Of a DNA stretch of 64,000 nucleotides, positions 17,527-26,342 are shown one piece after another (within the stretch, counting starts at the first letter, position 1; each line of letters starts with the position of its first letter). The notes beneath the pieces were generated by a model that did no database searches, had not been told where the DNA came from, and worked only from the letters and a program-made list of their open reading frames with translations. The stretch is from contig NZ_CP093442.1 in assembly GCF_022814725.1 (NCBI RefSeq), positions 3,518,324 through 3,582,323 of the forward strand, read 5' to 3'. The translations under genes and the position numbers were made by a program. Source of the stretch: Bdellovibrio reynosensis. GTDB taxonomy: Bacteria; Bdellovibrionota; Bdellovibrionia; Bdellovibrionales; Bdellovibrionaceae.

Positions 17527-17934
17527 GGGGGAAGTCAACCCTGAAGCGAAACATTAAGAGCCAAAAAATTTGCCCGGGTTGCTTGGCCTTTGATCCAGAA
17601 CCAGAAACAGGGAATGTGTAGTCCTCATGTAATTTCTGAATGAGGAATTAAAACTAAAGTCTTCTGATTTAAAAATTTACCACCGCTTCGGTTGCTCAAT
17701 ATGTCATATCAAAAATGTCATCTGATATTTAATTGACGAGTTTTTTGATGCGATTGAATTGATTGTGTTAACCGAATCTACATTCTAATTTCTAAAATTC
17801 GTTTTTCAATTTATCTCTTTGTGTAGGTCAGATTTGAGCCTTTCAGTGCTTTTTTATGTTTGGTCTTCGCATCCCCTGAAAAATCCGATTTAAAAAACTG
17901 TGGTATACCTTCTTCATTCTTTAGGAGGTTTTTC
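17527..17934. other. AT-rich intergenic region before the HNH gene
   Basis: About 400 bases without a convincing gene. From about 17630 the sequence is markedly AT-rich. It contains a partial copy of the short palindrome described at 17679. A TGGTATACC extended -10-like stretch (17901-17909) lies shortly before the ribosome site of the HNH gene. Confidence 0.6.
17679..17695. repeat. Degenerate copy of the ACCACCG/CGGTGGT palindrome
   Basis: ACCACCG CTT CGGTTGC matches the perfect palindrome at 19236-19252 except for the last bases of the right arm. It is the left-hand copy flanking the HNH gene. Confidence 0.55.
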
Positions 17935-18996
17935 ATGAATTCCCTTTCGCGTTTATCGAATCAAGAGTTGGAATTTCGTTTGAAGGATCTTGTGCAAAAG
18001 GAAAGAAAACTTTTGCATGTGATTCTGGAACATATCCGTGAAATTGAAGTGCGCAAACTTTATCTGGGAAAAGCTTATTCTTCTATTTACGAATATCTTA
18101 CTAAAGAGCTTGGTTATTCTGGATCGGCGGCCATGCGACGACTTGAAGCTGCTCGTCTTATTCATGAAGTTCCGGTGGTGGCTGAAAGAATCCAAGAAGG
18201 TGCATTGAATCTTTCACAAATTGGTGAATTGTCTCGTGCGATCAAAGAAAAAGAAAAGGTCAGTGGGCAAAAGGTTACTGCTTTTCAAAAGCAGGAATTG
18301 GTCTCGGTTGTGTCAGGTAAAACCATAAAACAAACGCAACATGAATTGGCCCGTGTTCTGGATTTACCTATTAAGGAATATGACACTCAAAAAGTTCAAA
18401 AAGACGAGTCTGTTCGATTGGAACTTACGCTATCTAAAGAACAATATGAAAAGCTTATGCAATGCAAAGATTTGGCAGCGCATATTTTGTTGCAAGAAAA
18501 TGGAACAGTTTCTTTAAGTGAAGTAATCGAATTTATTGCGAATCAATATTTGGACGAAAAATTTGGAAGAAATAAGAAGGTTGGAAATCACACCTCCGAA
18601 AAAGTCGCCGAGAAAAATGTTAAAGCTAGTCATAGCAATAAGCTTTTATTGAATGAACCTATGGCGAAAAAGAACTCGTTAGTGAAAAACGAAAATAAAC
18701 CTGACCATCTTAAAGATTTAAATCTTGCAATAGTTACCACCGATGCGGTGGTAGAACGTAAATCAGTAACTCCAAAATTGCGCCGATTTATTTTCAACAG
18801 AGATAAAAGCTGTCAGTTTATCGATTTGAAAACAGGGCATAAATGCACCAGCACTTTTGCTTTGCAAGTTGATCACAAAATATCAAAGTGGGCTGGAGGA
18901 AGAAATCACCATGAAAATCTTCAGCTATTATGTGGGCAACATAATCGTGAAAAATATAGAAGAGAGGTAAATCTTAGATTTAGGGAAATGCCTTAA
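17935..18996 (+). CDS. HNH endonuclease domain protein (DUF222-like N-terminal region)
   Basis: A 353-residue protein from the ATG preceded by TTAGGAGG. The N-terminal 150 residues are helical (LSRLSNQELEFRLKDLVQ, then YEYLTKELGYSGSAAMRRLE), like the region that precedes HNH domains in the DUF222-type family. A Lys/Asn-rich linker follows (about 205-265). The C-terminal HNH nuclease has FNRDKSCQF, the catalytic LQVDHKISKWAGGRNHHENL and LLCGQHNREKYRR. It is flanked and interrupted by short palindromes and sits in a gene-poor AT-rich stretch, consistent with a mobile or recently acquired gene. Its DNA target is unknown. Confidence 0.83.
   Translation: MNSLSRLSNQELEFRLKDLVQKERKLLHVILEHIREIEVRKLYLGKAYSSIYEYLTKELGYSGSAAMRRLEAARLIHEVPVVAERIQEGALNLSQIGELSRAIKEKEKVSGQKVTAFQKQELVSVVSGKTIKQTQHELARVLDLPIKEYDTQKVQKDESVRLELTLSKEQYEKLMQCKDLAAHILLQENGTVSLSEVIEFIANQYLDEKFGRNKKVGNHTSEKVAEKNVKASHSNKLLLNEPMAKKNSLVKNENKPDHLKDLNLAIVTTDAVVERKSVTPKLRRFIFNRDKSCQFIDLKTGHKCTSTFALQVDHKISKWAGGRNHHENLQLLCGQHNREKYRREVNLRFREMP
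18735..18753. repeat. Palindrome copy inside the HNH coding sequence
   Basis: TACCACCG ATG CGGTGGTA is a perfect 8-bp stem with a 3-base loop. It is the same palindrome that occurs on either side of the gene. In the protein it encodes TTDAVV at the linker-to-nuclease junction. Confidence 0.7.
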
Positions 18997-19263
18997 CGTA
19001 ACATTGTCAGGCTTTGTCCGGTTAATCCTGCTGCACCCATTCTAAGTGGATAAGAATATCCCGCCCTCATTTTTACCCGCTTTGAAAGCCCGGTGAGATT
19101 TTGCTTCACTTTCTCAAAATATTGGCTTTGCCGTTGAGAACTGCATACCGGAATTAAGTATCAAACTATTGCTGAGCCAGGCTTGGTAGGGCGTCACAGT
19201 TTCAAACAAGCGGACATGGAATCCATACAATACCCACCACCGAAGCGGTGGTACCATACATTC
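18997..19263. other. Intergenic stretch with no gene seen
   Basis: I see no supportable reading frame here. The only clear structure is the palindrome at 19236-19252. Confidence 0.55.
19236..19252. repeat. Perfect short palindrome (7-bp stem)
   Basis: ACCACCG AAG CGGTGGT, the right-hand copy of the element found at 17679 and 18735. Together the three copies span the HNH gene. Confidence 0.7.
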
Positions 19264-19344
19264 TTACCGAATTACATTCATCGCAGTGAAGATAACTAAA
19301 GACCCGCCAACTAGTAAGGCTGTAAAGAATAGCCCGCGAAACAT
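19264..19344 (-). CDS. 26-residue single-helix membrane microprotein
   Basis: A very short frame that starts MFRGLFFTALLVGG and ends TAMNVIR: a positively charged residue at each end around one hydrophobic helix of about 18 residues. The ATG is preceded by an excellent ribosome site (GGAGGAG, 5 bases upstream), which is the main support for translation. It lies alone in an intergenic region on the minus strand. Function unknown; it could be a membrane-associated regulator or a type I toxin-like peptide. No antisense RNA was identified. Confidence 0.55.
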   Translation of the reverse strand: MFRGLFFTALLVGGSLVIFTAMNVIR

Positions 19345-19500
19345 AACTCCTCCGTGAGCGGTCTGTGCTTTGGATCCGTCAAAGCAACCGCGTTTCCGCA
19401 ATAGGATATTTCCATTTCGCTTAAATGTTTAATTTAAATTCGGATAGTTTTTGGCTGGCAATTTCATTTGCGGGGCCAGGGTATGGCCAGCCATCCGTGA

Positions 19501-19983
19501 TTAGTTTCTTTTCTTACGGGACTGTTGGCGGTGTTCTTCCTGCCAAGATTTTCTTTCCGCAAGGGCCTGCTCTTTAGTCAAACTCATCTGCGGCAAGTTT
19601 TGTAAAGCGGCACGCAAAGTGTTGTGCAAAGGCAAAAGTGAAGAATCGACCATGATCAAGTCCCGATAGTGCTTATTGAAACTATCACTGGAATGTTGTT
19701 CAAAAAGCATTCTTTCAATTTCAGATTTCGCAGTTCCAGCATGTTGTTCAGTGATGAATTCAAGTTCAGTCATGATGTCGATATCGGCCATCAAGGAGGT
19801 TAACTCTCTTAACCAAACATATCTTTCCGCAGTCATCAGAACTTGGAACCATTCCGTCGGGGCCGCGTTGTAACCCACTTCACGATCAAATTGTTGTTTT
19901 AAAGAATTAAGAACTTCTTTTTGCAGGGCCCAAAGGGCTTGGCGAACTACTAAGGAATTTGATTGATGCGGTGATTGGGTCAT
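19501..19983 (-). CDS. Hypothetical helical protein
   Basis: A 160-residue soluble, Gln/Glu/Leu-rich helical protein that I do not recognise. It starts at the ATG at 19983 behind AGGAG; the frame remains open to a TTG at 20004. The C-terminus is strongly basic (HRQQSRKKRN), suggesting nucleic-acid or membrane contact. It has no signal peptide and no Cys. It follows the terminator of the upstream DUF4360 gene, so it has its own promoter. Confidence 0.65.
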   Translation of the reverse strand: MTQSPHQSNSLVVRQALWALQKEVLNSLKQQFDREVGYNAAPTEWFQVLMTAERYVWLRELTSLMADIDIMTELEFITEQHAGTAKSEIERMLFEQHSSDSFNKHYRDLIMVDSSLLPLHNTLRAALQNLPQMSLTKEQALAERKSWQEEHRQQSRKKRN

Positions 19984-20030
19984 AAGGGCTCCTGGCGTTG
20001 TCAAAATGGAGCTTACCAGAGGCCCAAATG

Positions 20031-20068
20031 AAAAACCACCTACTGCGGCACCGCGCCGAAGTAGGTGG
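20031..20068 (-). terminator. Intrinsic terminator after the first DUF4360 gene
   Basis: Read on the minus strand, a 9-bp stem (CCACCTACT / AGTAGGTGG) with a GC-rich loop is followed by TTTTT. It lies 16 bases after the stop codon of the gene at 20084. Confidence 0.85.
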
Positions 20069-20083
20069 AAAAGGGCGTTTAGC

Positions 20084-20680
20084 TTAGTGGCAACGTCTCC
20101 ATTGAATGTGGTAGATCAGACCTGAAGAGATATCTGCGCTATCCACAGTCGCAAGAGTTTGTTCGTTACGAGCGTTTGTTTGCGCCATCATAGAAGTGTT
20201 TACGCGAAGGTTCACGTTAGCACCGCACGGAGTCCAAACCAGAGCTGAAGCCAAAAGACCATCAGACACTGTGTAAACGTCGCTGATTGGACCAGAGAAA
20301 GTTCTAGAAACGCGAGGTCCTCTAGCGCCTGCCCAGAAGTACTCAGCGTCAAAGCGTGACATAGCGCCGCGAGGTACAGACACGAAACCGCGATAGTCTA
20401 CTTGGAATACAGCAACGCTGTAACCTTGTGGCACGTGAACAGGAACAGAAATGTTACAAGATTTACGATCCACACGACGACCACCGCCGGCTTCAGTAAC
20501 ATAGCTATCGAATAAGATACTGACCGCTTGTTGGTCAGGACTTAAAGTGACACTCGCTGATCCTGCAGGGCAGCCTGTTCCGCCGTATGCTGGTTGACCA
20601 AGTCTTAGTTGGTTCGCATTCGCTTCGAAGCTGATTGCAGTCAACATTCCTAGGATTGCTAAAAGCATTTTTGATTTCAT
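20084..20680 (-). CDS. Secreted DUF4360-like protein
   Basis: A 198-residue exported protein with a signal peptide (about residues 1-22, ending FEANA). The mature part has GTGCPAGSASVTLSPD near the start, then LFDSYV, a conserved Cys, the VPQGYSVAVFQVDYRG strand, and WTPCG and QWRRC at the end. This pattern matches the DUF4360 family of small secreted beta-rich proteins, with four or more Cys probably in disulfides. Function unknown. A paralogue lies upstream on the same strand. Confidence 0.72.
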   Translation of the reverse strand: MKSKMLLAILGMLTAISFEANANQLRLGQPAYGGTGCPAGSASVTLSPDQQAVSILFDSYVTEAGGGRRVDRKSCNISVPVHVPQGYSVAVFQVDYRGFVSVPRGAMSRFDAEYFWAGARGPRVSRTFSGPISDVYTVSDGLLASALVWTPCGANVNLRVNTSMMAQTNARNEQTLATVDSADISSGLIYHIQWRRCH

Positions 20681-20802
20681 GTGGTTCCCCCTTATGGTTT
20701 GGTTTTTTGGTCTAATTATATTAAACCGTTATTTGTTTATGTTTACGTTTCTAAAATTCTGTTGTCTTAAAATCTATTTTCAATTTTCAGTTCTATTTTC
20801 TT

Positions 20803-21558
20803 TTACGGGAAGCGCGGAGGTCTTCCCGGATTGCGCGGCTGTCGACCGTTGCCAGGATCTACCGGGCCTGGATTTGGATTGTAACCACCACCATTACCCG
20901 GTGTGCAGCGTTTCCAAGCGAATCTATAATTTTGCGATTGAACTCTGCCATCCACGCTGTCCAATGTGATTTGCGCTTGAACTAGAGATGAAAGATTTAA
21001 ATTTCGGCTCATTAAGAACGTTGTTAAGAAAAGAGTTTGCGTATCATCGTTACGGCAAGGTGACCAGTGCGCTAAGCGTGGATCGATGTCATGACGGATG
21101 TAGTAGTTGTCATTGTAAGGCCCACGGAATTCTTGTTGGCGGAAGTTGTAAGTGCTGCCGTTTTCATAACCCGGACGTTCGTTGCGAGGCTTGCTGCCAT
21201 CAAAAGAATACAAGGCTTGATGAACAGCATAAGTGCCAGCCTCTGCATAGGCATAACCGCGGTAGTCAGCAGACACCACTGCGAAAGACCAACCGCGAGG
21301 CACGTGGAAATTCACACGCAATTCACACATCAATCGTGAAATTGGATTTTGCATTGTCGAACTAGCAACATAATTATCTAAAAGAAGTGAAAAGGATTGT
21401 CCGTCAGGAGAGATATTGGCGCTGTAAGATCCCGCTGGGCAGCCGCTGCCTAATGCTTGCAGTGATTGCACTCGCACGCCCGGTGGAGTTTGTGCATTTG
21501 CGTTTAAACCCGCAAACATAAGAGTCGCAAAACTGAGTTGAGCAATATTACGCCACAT
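20803..21558 (-). CDS. Secreted DUF4360-like protein with Pro/Gly-rich tail
   Basis: A 251-residue paralogue of the protein at 20084. It begins with a signal peptide (MWRNIAQLSFATLMFAG, cleavage after NANA) and shares SGCPAGSYSANISPDGQ, LLLDNYV, VPRGWSFAVVSADYRGYAY and WSPC. It ends in a Pro/Gly/Asn/Arg-rich tail of about 35 residues (NPNPGPVDPGNG) absent from the neighbour. The ATG at 21558 has AAGGAT upstream and a 6-bp inverted repeat (GGTGAC ATT GTCACC) at 21580-21594. Function unknown; the adjacent pair suggests tandem duplication followed by divergence. Confidence 0.72.
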   Translation of the reverse strand: MWRNIAQLSFATLMFAGLNANAQTPPGVRVQSLQALGSGCPAGSYSANISPDGQSFSLLLDNYVASSTMQNPISRLMCELRVNFHVPRGWSFAVVSADYRGYAYAEAGTYAVHQALYSFDGSKPRNERPGYENGSTYNFRQQEFRGPYNDNYYIRHDIDPRLAHWSPCRNDDTQTLFLTTFLMSRNLNLSSLVQAQITLDSVDGRVQSQNYRFAWKRCTPGNGGGYNPNPGPVDPGNGRQPRNPGRPPRFP

Positions 21559-21665
21559 AATAAATCCTTCGTTAACTCTGGTGACATTGTCACCGCTGTT
21601 GAACACGAAAGAGGGTAAAGCAAGAGGGGTGCCAACGAATTTGGTGCCGAGTTGGGACCGAACGC

Positions 21666-24287
21666 CTATGGATTTTTTTGCTGCGCTTGGACGAACGCGT
21701 TTATGTGATTGATCAAATCATTGCGACGGATGGGTTTGATTAAATGCAAATCGCAACCCACCTCAATGCTTTTTTGAATTTCATTTTTTAAGGCGTAGGC
21801 CGTTAGCGCCCAAATTTCAACAGGGTTTTTATCGTGCTCCTTTTCCCAGCGGCGAATTTCCTGGGTCGCAGTGAAGCCATCCATGATCGGCATCTGCATA
21901 TCCATTAAGATAATATCGAAGTTTTTTTCCTTTGCTAACTGCAAAGCTTGAATGCCGTTTTCAGCTTCTTGCACATCATGAAGCGAATCTTTTAAATAAG
22001 CTTTGATTAAAACACGATTGTCTTCGACATCGTCCACGATAAGAATTTTTATAGCAGAATCAGTGTGACTCGCAGTCGTAGGAACTTCCACCGCATACGG
22101 GCGCAGATTGAATTCAATCGGTCGAAGCTGCGTTAATGTTAAAGTGAAGCTAAAAATACTGCCGCGTCCTTCCGTGCTTTCTACTTTAATATCTCCGTTC
22201 ATCATTTCAGTTAAACGCTTACAAATCGAAAGCCCTAAACCCGTGCCGCCGAATTTTCTAGTGATCGTTGAATCAGCTTGCGTGAAGGGCTGAAACAACT
22301 GGCTCAGTTTATCTTGTGGAATTCCAATCCCCGTGTCAGAGACTTCAAATAAAATATTTCCTGGGCGTGTAGAGCTATCATTAGCAGTGACAGTTAAAGT
22401 GATCTCGCCCTGGAAGGTGAATTTTAAAGCGTTTGATAAAAGATTGGTCAAAATCTGACGAATGCGGGTTGGGTCGCCTTCATAAATATTATTAACTTCC
22501 GTTGCGATCTCGACTTTTAAATCAAGGCCCTTTTCTTGAGCTTTTAATTTGAACATCGCACTTAAATCACTGACCAATTCAGGCATGTCCACTTCGGTTT
22601 TTTCAAGGCTGATCAGGCCTGCTTCAATTTTTGAAATATCAAGGATGTCATTGATAATACTTAAAAGGTTATGACCGGCCTTTTTAGAAATTTCAATATA
22701 GTGTCTTTGTTCGTCGTCAATTTGGGTGTCTTCAAGCAGGTCGGTCATCCCTACAAGAACGTTTAATGGAGTGCGAATTTCGTGACTCATGTTCGCTAAG
22801 AACTCTGATTTAGCCTGGGAAGCTTTTTGCAGCTGTCTATTAACGTCATTTAAGTGGGTGGTCTTTTCGTTGACGGCATCTTCAATACTTAAAATGCGAT
22901 TAGCAATAATCAGCAACAACGAACAAATCAAATAAGTGAACACTAAGGTTGTAATAAGCAAAATACTGGCATTAGTTGAAACACCCTGACTTAAACTTGG
23001 ATCTTGATAAACTGAAAGCTGCCATTTCTGATTCGCAACTTTTAGAATGTAGGACCGCTGCATTTGCGAATTAAACGGGGAATCTTTCCAAGTATCAGCT
23101 AAATCTTTCGGAGCATTACGATCCGTCACGTTTCTTAGGATAAAGCGGTAACTGGCATCATTAAGATATCTATTTAAATTCGCGATGACGTGATCGAGCT
23201 CGATAATTTCAATCAAGACGCCTCGTCCACCTTGGCCTAACAAAGCAAAGACTAAACTTTTCGGAGGAACTTTTAAACTTCCTAAGTCACCGGCATTTGC
23301 GACAACGATGTGCGGCCCTGTCATCGCAGAATCCACGATTTGTTTTAACGGTGGAATGGCAAAATTCTGTCCTATCAGCGAGCGGTTTTTATCTCGCGGT
23401 TCAGCATAGACCAGGGGATACTCAAAAGAATTTGGCGAAACCGAAATCCAGCCGACGGTAAGTACCTCAGGATAATTGATGTAAAAGCTCTGGGTGAAAT
23501 CCTTGAACTCTTTTTCTGTGACATCCTGAGAGCTTTCATAAAAGCTTTTCAGCGTCACCATCATGGACTGGTAAGCCTGCAAATCCTTTTCAAACAAATT
23601 CGAAACAAGCTCGGATCGACGGTGGAACTCACTGACGATTTTATCACGTTCTGTGCGCCCGACATAATTCAAGGCAAAGACGATCAACGATAAAAGGATT
23701 AATAACGGAGCTAAAATTGTTTTAGTCGAACGAATCCAGTACTTTCTAGAAGGGATTGCAAATATCAAAGCCAAGGGACTGAATAAAATGTTTCCTGTGG
23801 CGTCCCCGATAAACCAATATATCCAGTTTAGCGCTAAATTCTGGGCGCTGACCAAATCAAAGCTGTAAAGAGAAAGTGAACCGGTGGTTGCAGAAATGGT
23901 GGCTGCCAAAGGCCCCGCGATAAAAAGGAATAAGAAAATATCCTTTTCACGATAAAAAGAGCGGGGGTAGTTCACCCAACGTTTGATTAGGTAGGCTGCC
24001 AACCACACACTGAACGCGGTCCCGGTCGCAATAAGGGTCGGTGGAATATAATCGGCAAAATCTACAGGCGTGCGCAGGTTGATTAATAGTGCCCCAATAA
24101 AAATTCCAGGGAATCTATTTAAACCAAATACTAGTAAAGCGGCTATACATAGGCCCGTTGATGGCCAAACAGGAGAGGCATACCCAGGAGGTAAAGCGAG
24201 AAAAAGACTTAAATAACCCGCCACATAGTAGGCAACTGCCACTAATGCGGTTTGAGCTATCCACGATCTCCAAAAAGCTTTTCCCAT
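21666..24287 (-). CDS. MASE1-CHASE hybrid sensor histidine kinase
   Basis: A membrane sensor kinase of 873 residues. The N-terminal MASE1-like region has about eight hydrophobic helices (to about residue 210, including [20 protein letters not shown]). A CHASE-like extracytoplasmic region (about 230-440) and another helix follow. The cytoplasmic part has HisKA ([11 protein letters not shown]), HATPase_c ([12 protein letters not shown]) and a C-terminal REC domain (LIVDDVEDN; phosphoacceptor Asp in [12 protein letters not shown]). The output partner is not encoded next to it. The ATG at 24287 is used; an in-frame TTG at 24323 is an alternative. The ligand is unknown. Confidence 0.88.
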   Translation of the reverse strand: MGKAFWRSWIAQTALVAVAYYVAGYLSLFLALPPGYASPVWPSTGLCIAALLVFGLNRFPGIFIGALLINLRTPVDFADYIPPTLIATGTAFSVWLAAYLIKRWVNYPRSFYREKDIFLFLFIAGPLAATISATTGSLSLYSFDLVSAQNLALNWIYWFIGDATGNILFSPLALIFAIPSRKYWIRSTKTILAPLLILLSLIVFALNYVGRTERDKIVSEFHRRSELVSNLFEKDLQAYQSMMVTLKSFYESSQDVTEKEFKDFTQSFYINYPEVLTVGWISVSPNSFEYPLVYAEPRDKNRSLIGQNFAIPPLKQIVDSAMTGPHIVVANAGDLGSLKVPPKSLVFALLGQGGRGVLIEIIELDHVIANLNRYLNDASYRFILRNVTDRNAPKDLADTWKDSPFNSQMQRSYILKVANQKWQLSVYQDPSLSQGVSTNASILLITTLVFTYLICSLLLIIANRILSIEDAVNEKTTHLNDVNRQLQKASQAKSEFLANMSHEIRTPLNVLVGMTDLLEDTQIDDEQRHYIEISKKAGHNLLSIINDILDISKIEAGLISLEKTEVDMPELVSDLSAMFKLKAQEKGLDLKVEIATEVNNIYEGDPTRIRQILTNLLSNALKFTFQGEITLTVTANDSSTRPGNILFEVSDTGIGIPQDKLSQLFQPFTQADSTITRKFGGTGLGLSICKRLTEMMNGDIKVESTEGRGSIFSFTLTLTQLRPIEFNLRPYAVEVPTTASHTDSAIKILIVDDVEDNRVLIKAYLKDSLHDVQEAENGIQALQLAKEKNFDIILMDMQMPIMDGFTATQEIRRWEKEHDKNPVEIWALTAYALKNEIQKSIEVGCDLHLIKPIRRNDLINHINAFVQAQQKNP

Positions 24288-24392
24288 GAAGGCCACTGTA
24301 TAAGGCTTACAGGGTAGACTCAATAATTCTCTAAGTTTTTATTCATCCGAACTTTGAAGTGCAGTAAAAATCGTGGTATCTCTTAGGACTCA

Positions 24393-25139
24393 ATGAAAAA
24401 CCAAAAGTGGTCCCGCATTCGCAAATGGATTCTGCAGTTTATCTTACTGTTTTTCGTAAGCAGTATAGGTGGGGTTTTAGTCTATCGTTTCGTTCCCGTT
24501 TTTATTACACCTCTGATGGTCTTAAGATCGGTGGAATCCTTGTGGGGCGATAAGTTCGTTGGTATCGAAAAAGATTGGGTGCCCTTGGAAGAGATGTCAC
24601 CTTCCATCCAAAGAGCTGTTCTTAAAGCCGAAGACTATCGTTTCTTTGAACACAATGGGTTTGATTATGAAGCCATCCAAAAAGCGATGAAGTACAATCA
24701 AACCCACAAAAGAAAAAAGGGTGCTAGCACCATCAGCCAGCAAACAGCCAAAAACGTCTTTTTGTGGCCGCGAAGAGACTGGGTTCGTAAAGGTTTTGAA
24801 GCTTACTTCACGGTTTTAATTGAATTTGTATGGCCAAAAGAACGCATTTTAGAAGTTTATCTGAACGTCATAGAAATGGGTCCCGGCGTTTACGGTGTTG
24901 AAGCGGCTTCAAAAAAGTTTTTCAAGAAAAGCGCTAAGAATTTAACTCCGCACCAGGCATCGTTGATTGCAGCTGTATTGCCGAACCCGCGCCGCTTTCG
25001 TATCGATCGTCCCTCGATCTATGTCATGGCTAGACAGCGCCGAATTTTAAATCGTGTGGCACCTGAAATTCCTAAGTCCGCCGATGCATCCTTGTTAGAT
25101 TTCCTTGATTTGAAGTTTGATTCTGAAGACGAAGAATAG
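24393..25139 (+). CDS. mtgA: Monofunctional biosynthetic peptidoglycan transglycosylase
   Basis: A 248-residue GT51 enzyme anchored by one N-terminal helix (about residues 13-32). It polymerises lipid II into glycan strands in the periplasm. Motifs in order are KAEDYRFFEHNGFDYEAI (catalytic Glu), KGASTISQQTAKNVFL, RKGFEAYFTVLIEFVWPKER (second Glu region), and EVYLNVIEMGPGVYGVEAA. No transpeptidase domain is present, as expected for MtgA. It diverges from the MASE1 kinase. Length is typical of the family (about 240). Confidence 0.93.
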   Translation: MKNQKWSRIRKWILQFILLFFVSSIGGVLVYRFVPVFITPLMVLRSVESLWGDKFVGIEKDWVPLEEMSPSIQRAVLKAEDYRFFEHNGFDYEAIQKAMKYNQTHKRKKGASTISQQTAKNVFLWPRRDWVRKGFEAYFTVLIEFVWPKERILEVYLNVIEMGPGVYGVEAASKKFFKKSAKNLTPHQASLIAAVLPNPRRFRIDRPSIYVMARQRRILNRVAPEIPKSADASLLDFLDLKFDSEDEE

Positions 25140-25204
25140 CTGCAGAACTACAGATTGACCCTTCCGTCAGCGATTCTAACATAGGATCGTTAAAAGGAGG
25201 TTTT

Positions 25205-25609
25205 ATGAGTGGGCGCCTCTTGCTTGTCGTCATGGTCTTTTTAGCGCTGCTTAACGGTTGCGGAGATTCAGGTGGAAGCTCCAATCCCAATAATCCGCCA
25301 GTCAACTTGCCATCAAAACCTGTGGGTCCCGAGGACTTACACTTTACAACTGTCACTAACGAAGTCTTTACACCAAAGTGTTATAAGTGTCATAACCGCG
25401 CTAATGGTGTCACCAACGGCGGTATCGGCTTAGACACCTTGATCGAAGTTCGCGCAAATTCAGCCAAGATCTATCAAGCAGCCATCTTAGAAAAGCGAAT
25501 GCCTAAGAATGATACTTTGACCACCAGACAATACAATCTTTTAAAGGCCTGGTTAGAAGCTGGATCTCCAGAGTGGGAAGAGCTAGAATCTATGTACAAT
25601 GAGTTCTAA
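25205..25609 (+). CDS. Cytochrome c-like lipoprotein (single CxxCH)
   Basis: A 134-residue lipoprotein with lipobox LLNGC and a Gly/Ser/Asn/Pro linker. One haem-binding CYKCH sits in VFTPKCYKCHNRANG, and RMPKNDTLTTRQYNLLKAWL carries the candidate axial Met. This resembles the short c-type cytochrome domain found in predicted lipoproteins. It probably holds one haem at the periplasmic face of a membrane; its redox partner is unknown. A strong ribosome site (AAGGAGG) precedes the ATG. Its end overlaps the start of the next gene by 11 bases, so translation is coupled. Confidence 0.78.
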   Translation: MSGRLLLVVMVFLALLNGCGDSGGSSNPNNPPVNLPSKPVGPEDLHFTTVTNEVFTPKCYKCHNRANGVTNGGIGLDTLIEVRANSAKIYQAAILEKRMPKNDTLTTRQYNLLKAWLEAGSPEWEELESMYNEF

Positions 25610-26282
25610 AGCAAAAAAGAAAAAAATGATCGACGCCATCAACAACCGTGGGGCTTTGTTGGTGTATCCGCTTGAAAATAAGAAAGAGCCACCAAGCTTA
25701 TGGTCAGAGCTTTACCCGCGCACCAAAATGCGCTGGGAGTGGGATCAAGGAGCGGACAATCGCGTGGCTGAAATGTGGATCATGCGCGAAGAACTTTCCC
25801 GTAGTGGGGATGTGGTTTATGCGAAATGGTTCCGCAATCGCGCGACATTTTTTTCAAAAGACGTGTTTACAAATCTTTTAGCGTTCTTTGGTTCATCAAG
25901 AGATCAAATCCAATTGCCATCGGCGTCCCGCGAAGCTTTGGAGAGTTTTTTAATGGATTCCCCGCAATCAACGAAGATTATTAAAGAGAACCTTGGCTGG
26001 CAGGGAAAGCTTATGGAAAGCCACTATAACCGCGCCATGAAGCCGCTATGGAATTATTTATTCCTGGTAGGCTATGGCGAGGTGAATGATTCAAGCTTTC
26101 CGTCGTTGAATATGGCAGCTACCGAAAGCATGTTTGAGGATTTATGGTTAAAATCCAAAAACATCGATCCGATCAAAGCCCAGCAACATTTACAAAATGC
26201 CTTGGGGGATGAAAGCTTGTTCTTAAAATACGCCGAAAAACTGAAGACTGGCATCAAGCCTACAGTCGACAGGTCCCTGTAA
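25599..26282 (+). CDS. Hypothetical protein, possibly AlkZ-related
   Basis: A 227-residue soluble protein overlapping the cytochrome-like gene by 11 bases. Distinctive parts are NRGALLVYPLENKKEPPSLW, WEWDQGADNRVAEMWIMREE and VVYAKWFRNRATFFSKDVF. The Trp/Arg-rich first half recalls proteins annotated as AlkZ-related (winged-helix DNA-glycosylase relatives), but I cannot confirm this and the QxQ catalytic motif of AlkZ is not visible. No signal peptide. Coupling to an exported cytochrome is odd for a DNA-repair protein, so the function should be treated as unknown. Confidence 0.6.
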   Translation: MSSKAKKKKMIDAINNRGALLVYPLENKKEPPSLWSELYPRTKMRWEWDQGADNRVAEMWIMREELSRSGDVVYAKWFRNRATFFSKDVFTNLLAFFGSSRDQIQLPSASREALESFLMDSPQSTKIIKENLGWQGKLMESHYNRAMKPLWNYLFLVGYGEVNDSSFPSLNMAATESMFEDLWLKSKNIDPIKAQQHLQNALGDESLFLKYAEKLKTGIKPTVDRSL

Positions 26283-26342
26283 TTTTTTATCGCACCCTTA
26301 TCTTAAGTTGATTATCTAATTAGGGCTCTTAACAATGGGCCC

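Noticed and set aside
21580..21594. GGTGAC ATT GTCACC as an operator
   Set aside because: A 6-bp inverted repeat of this size is expected by chance in a window this long and no second copy was seen.
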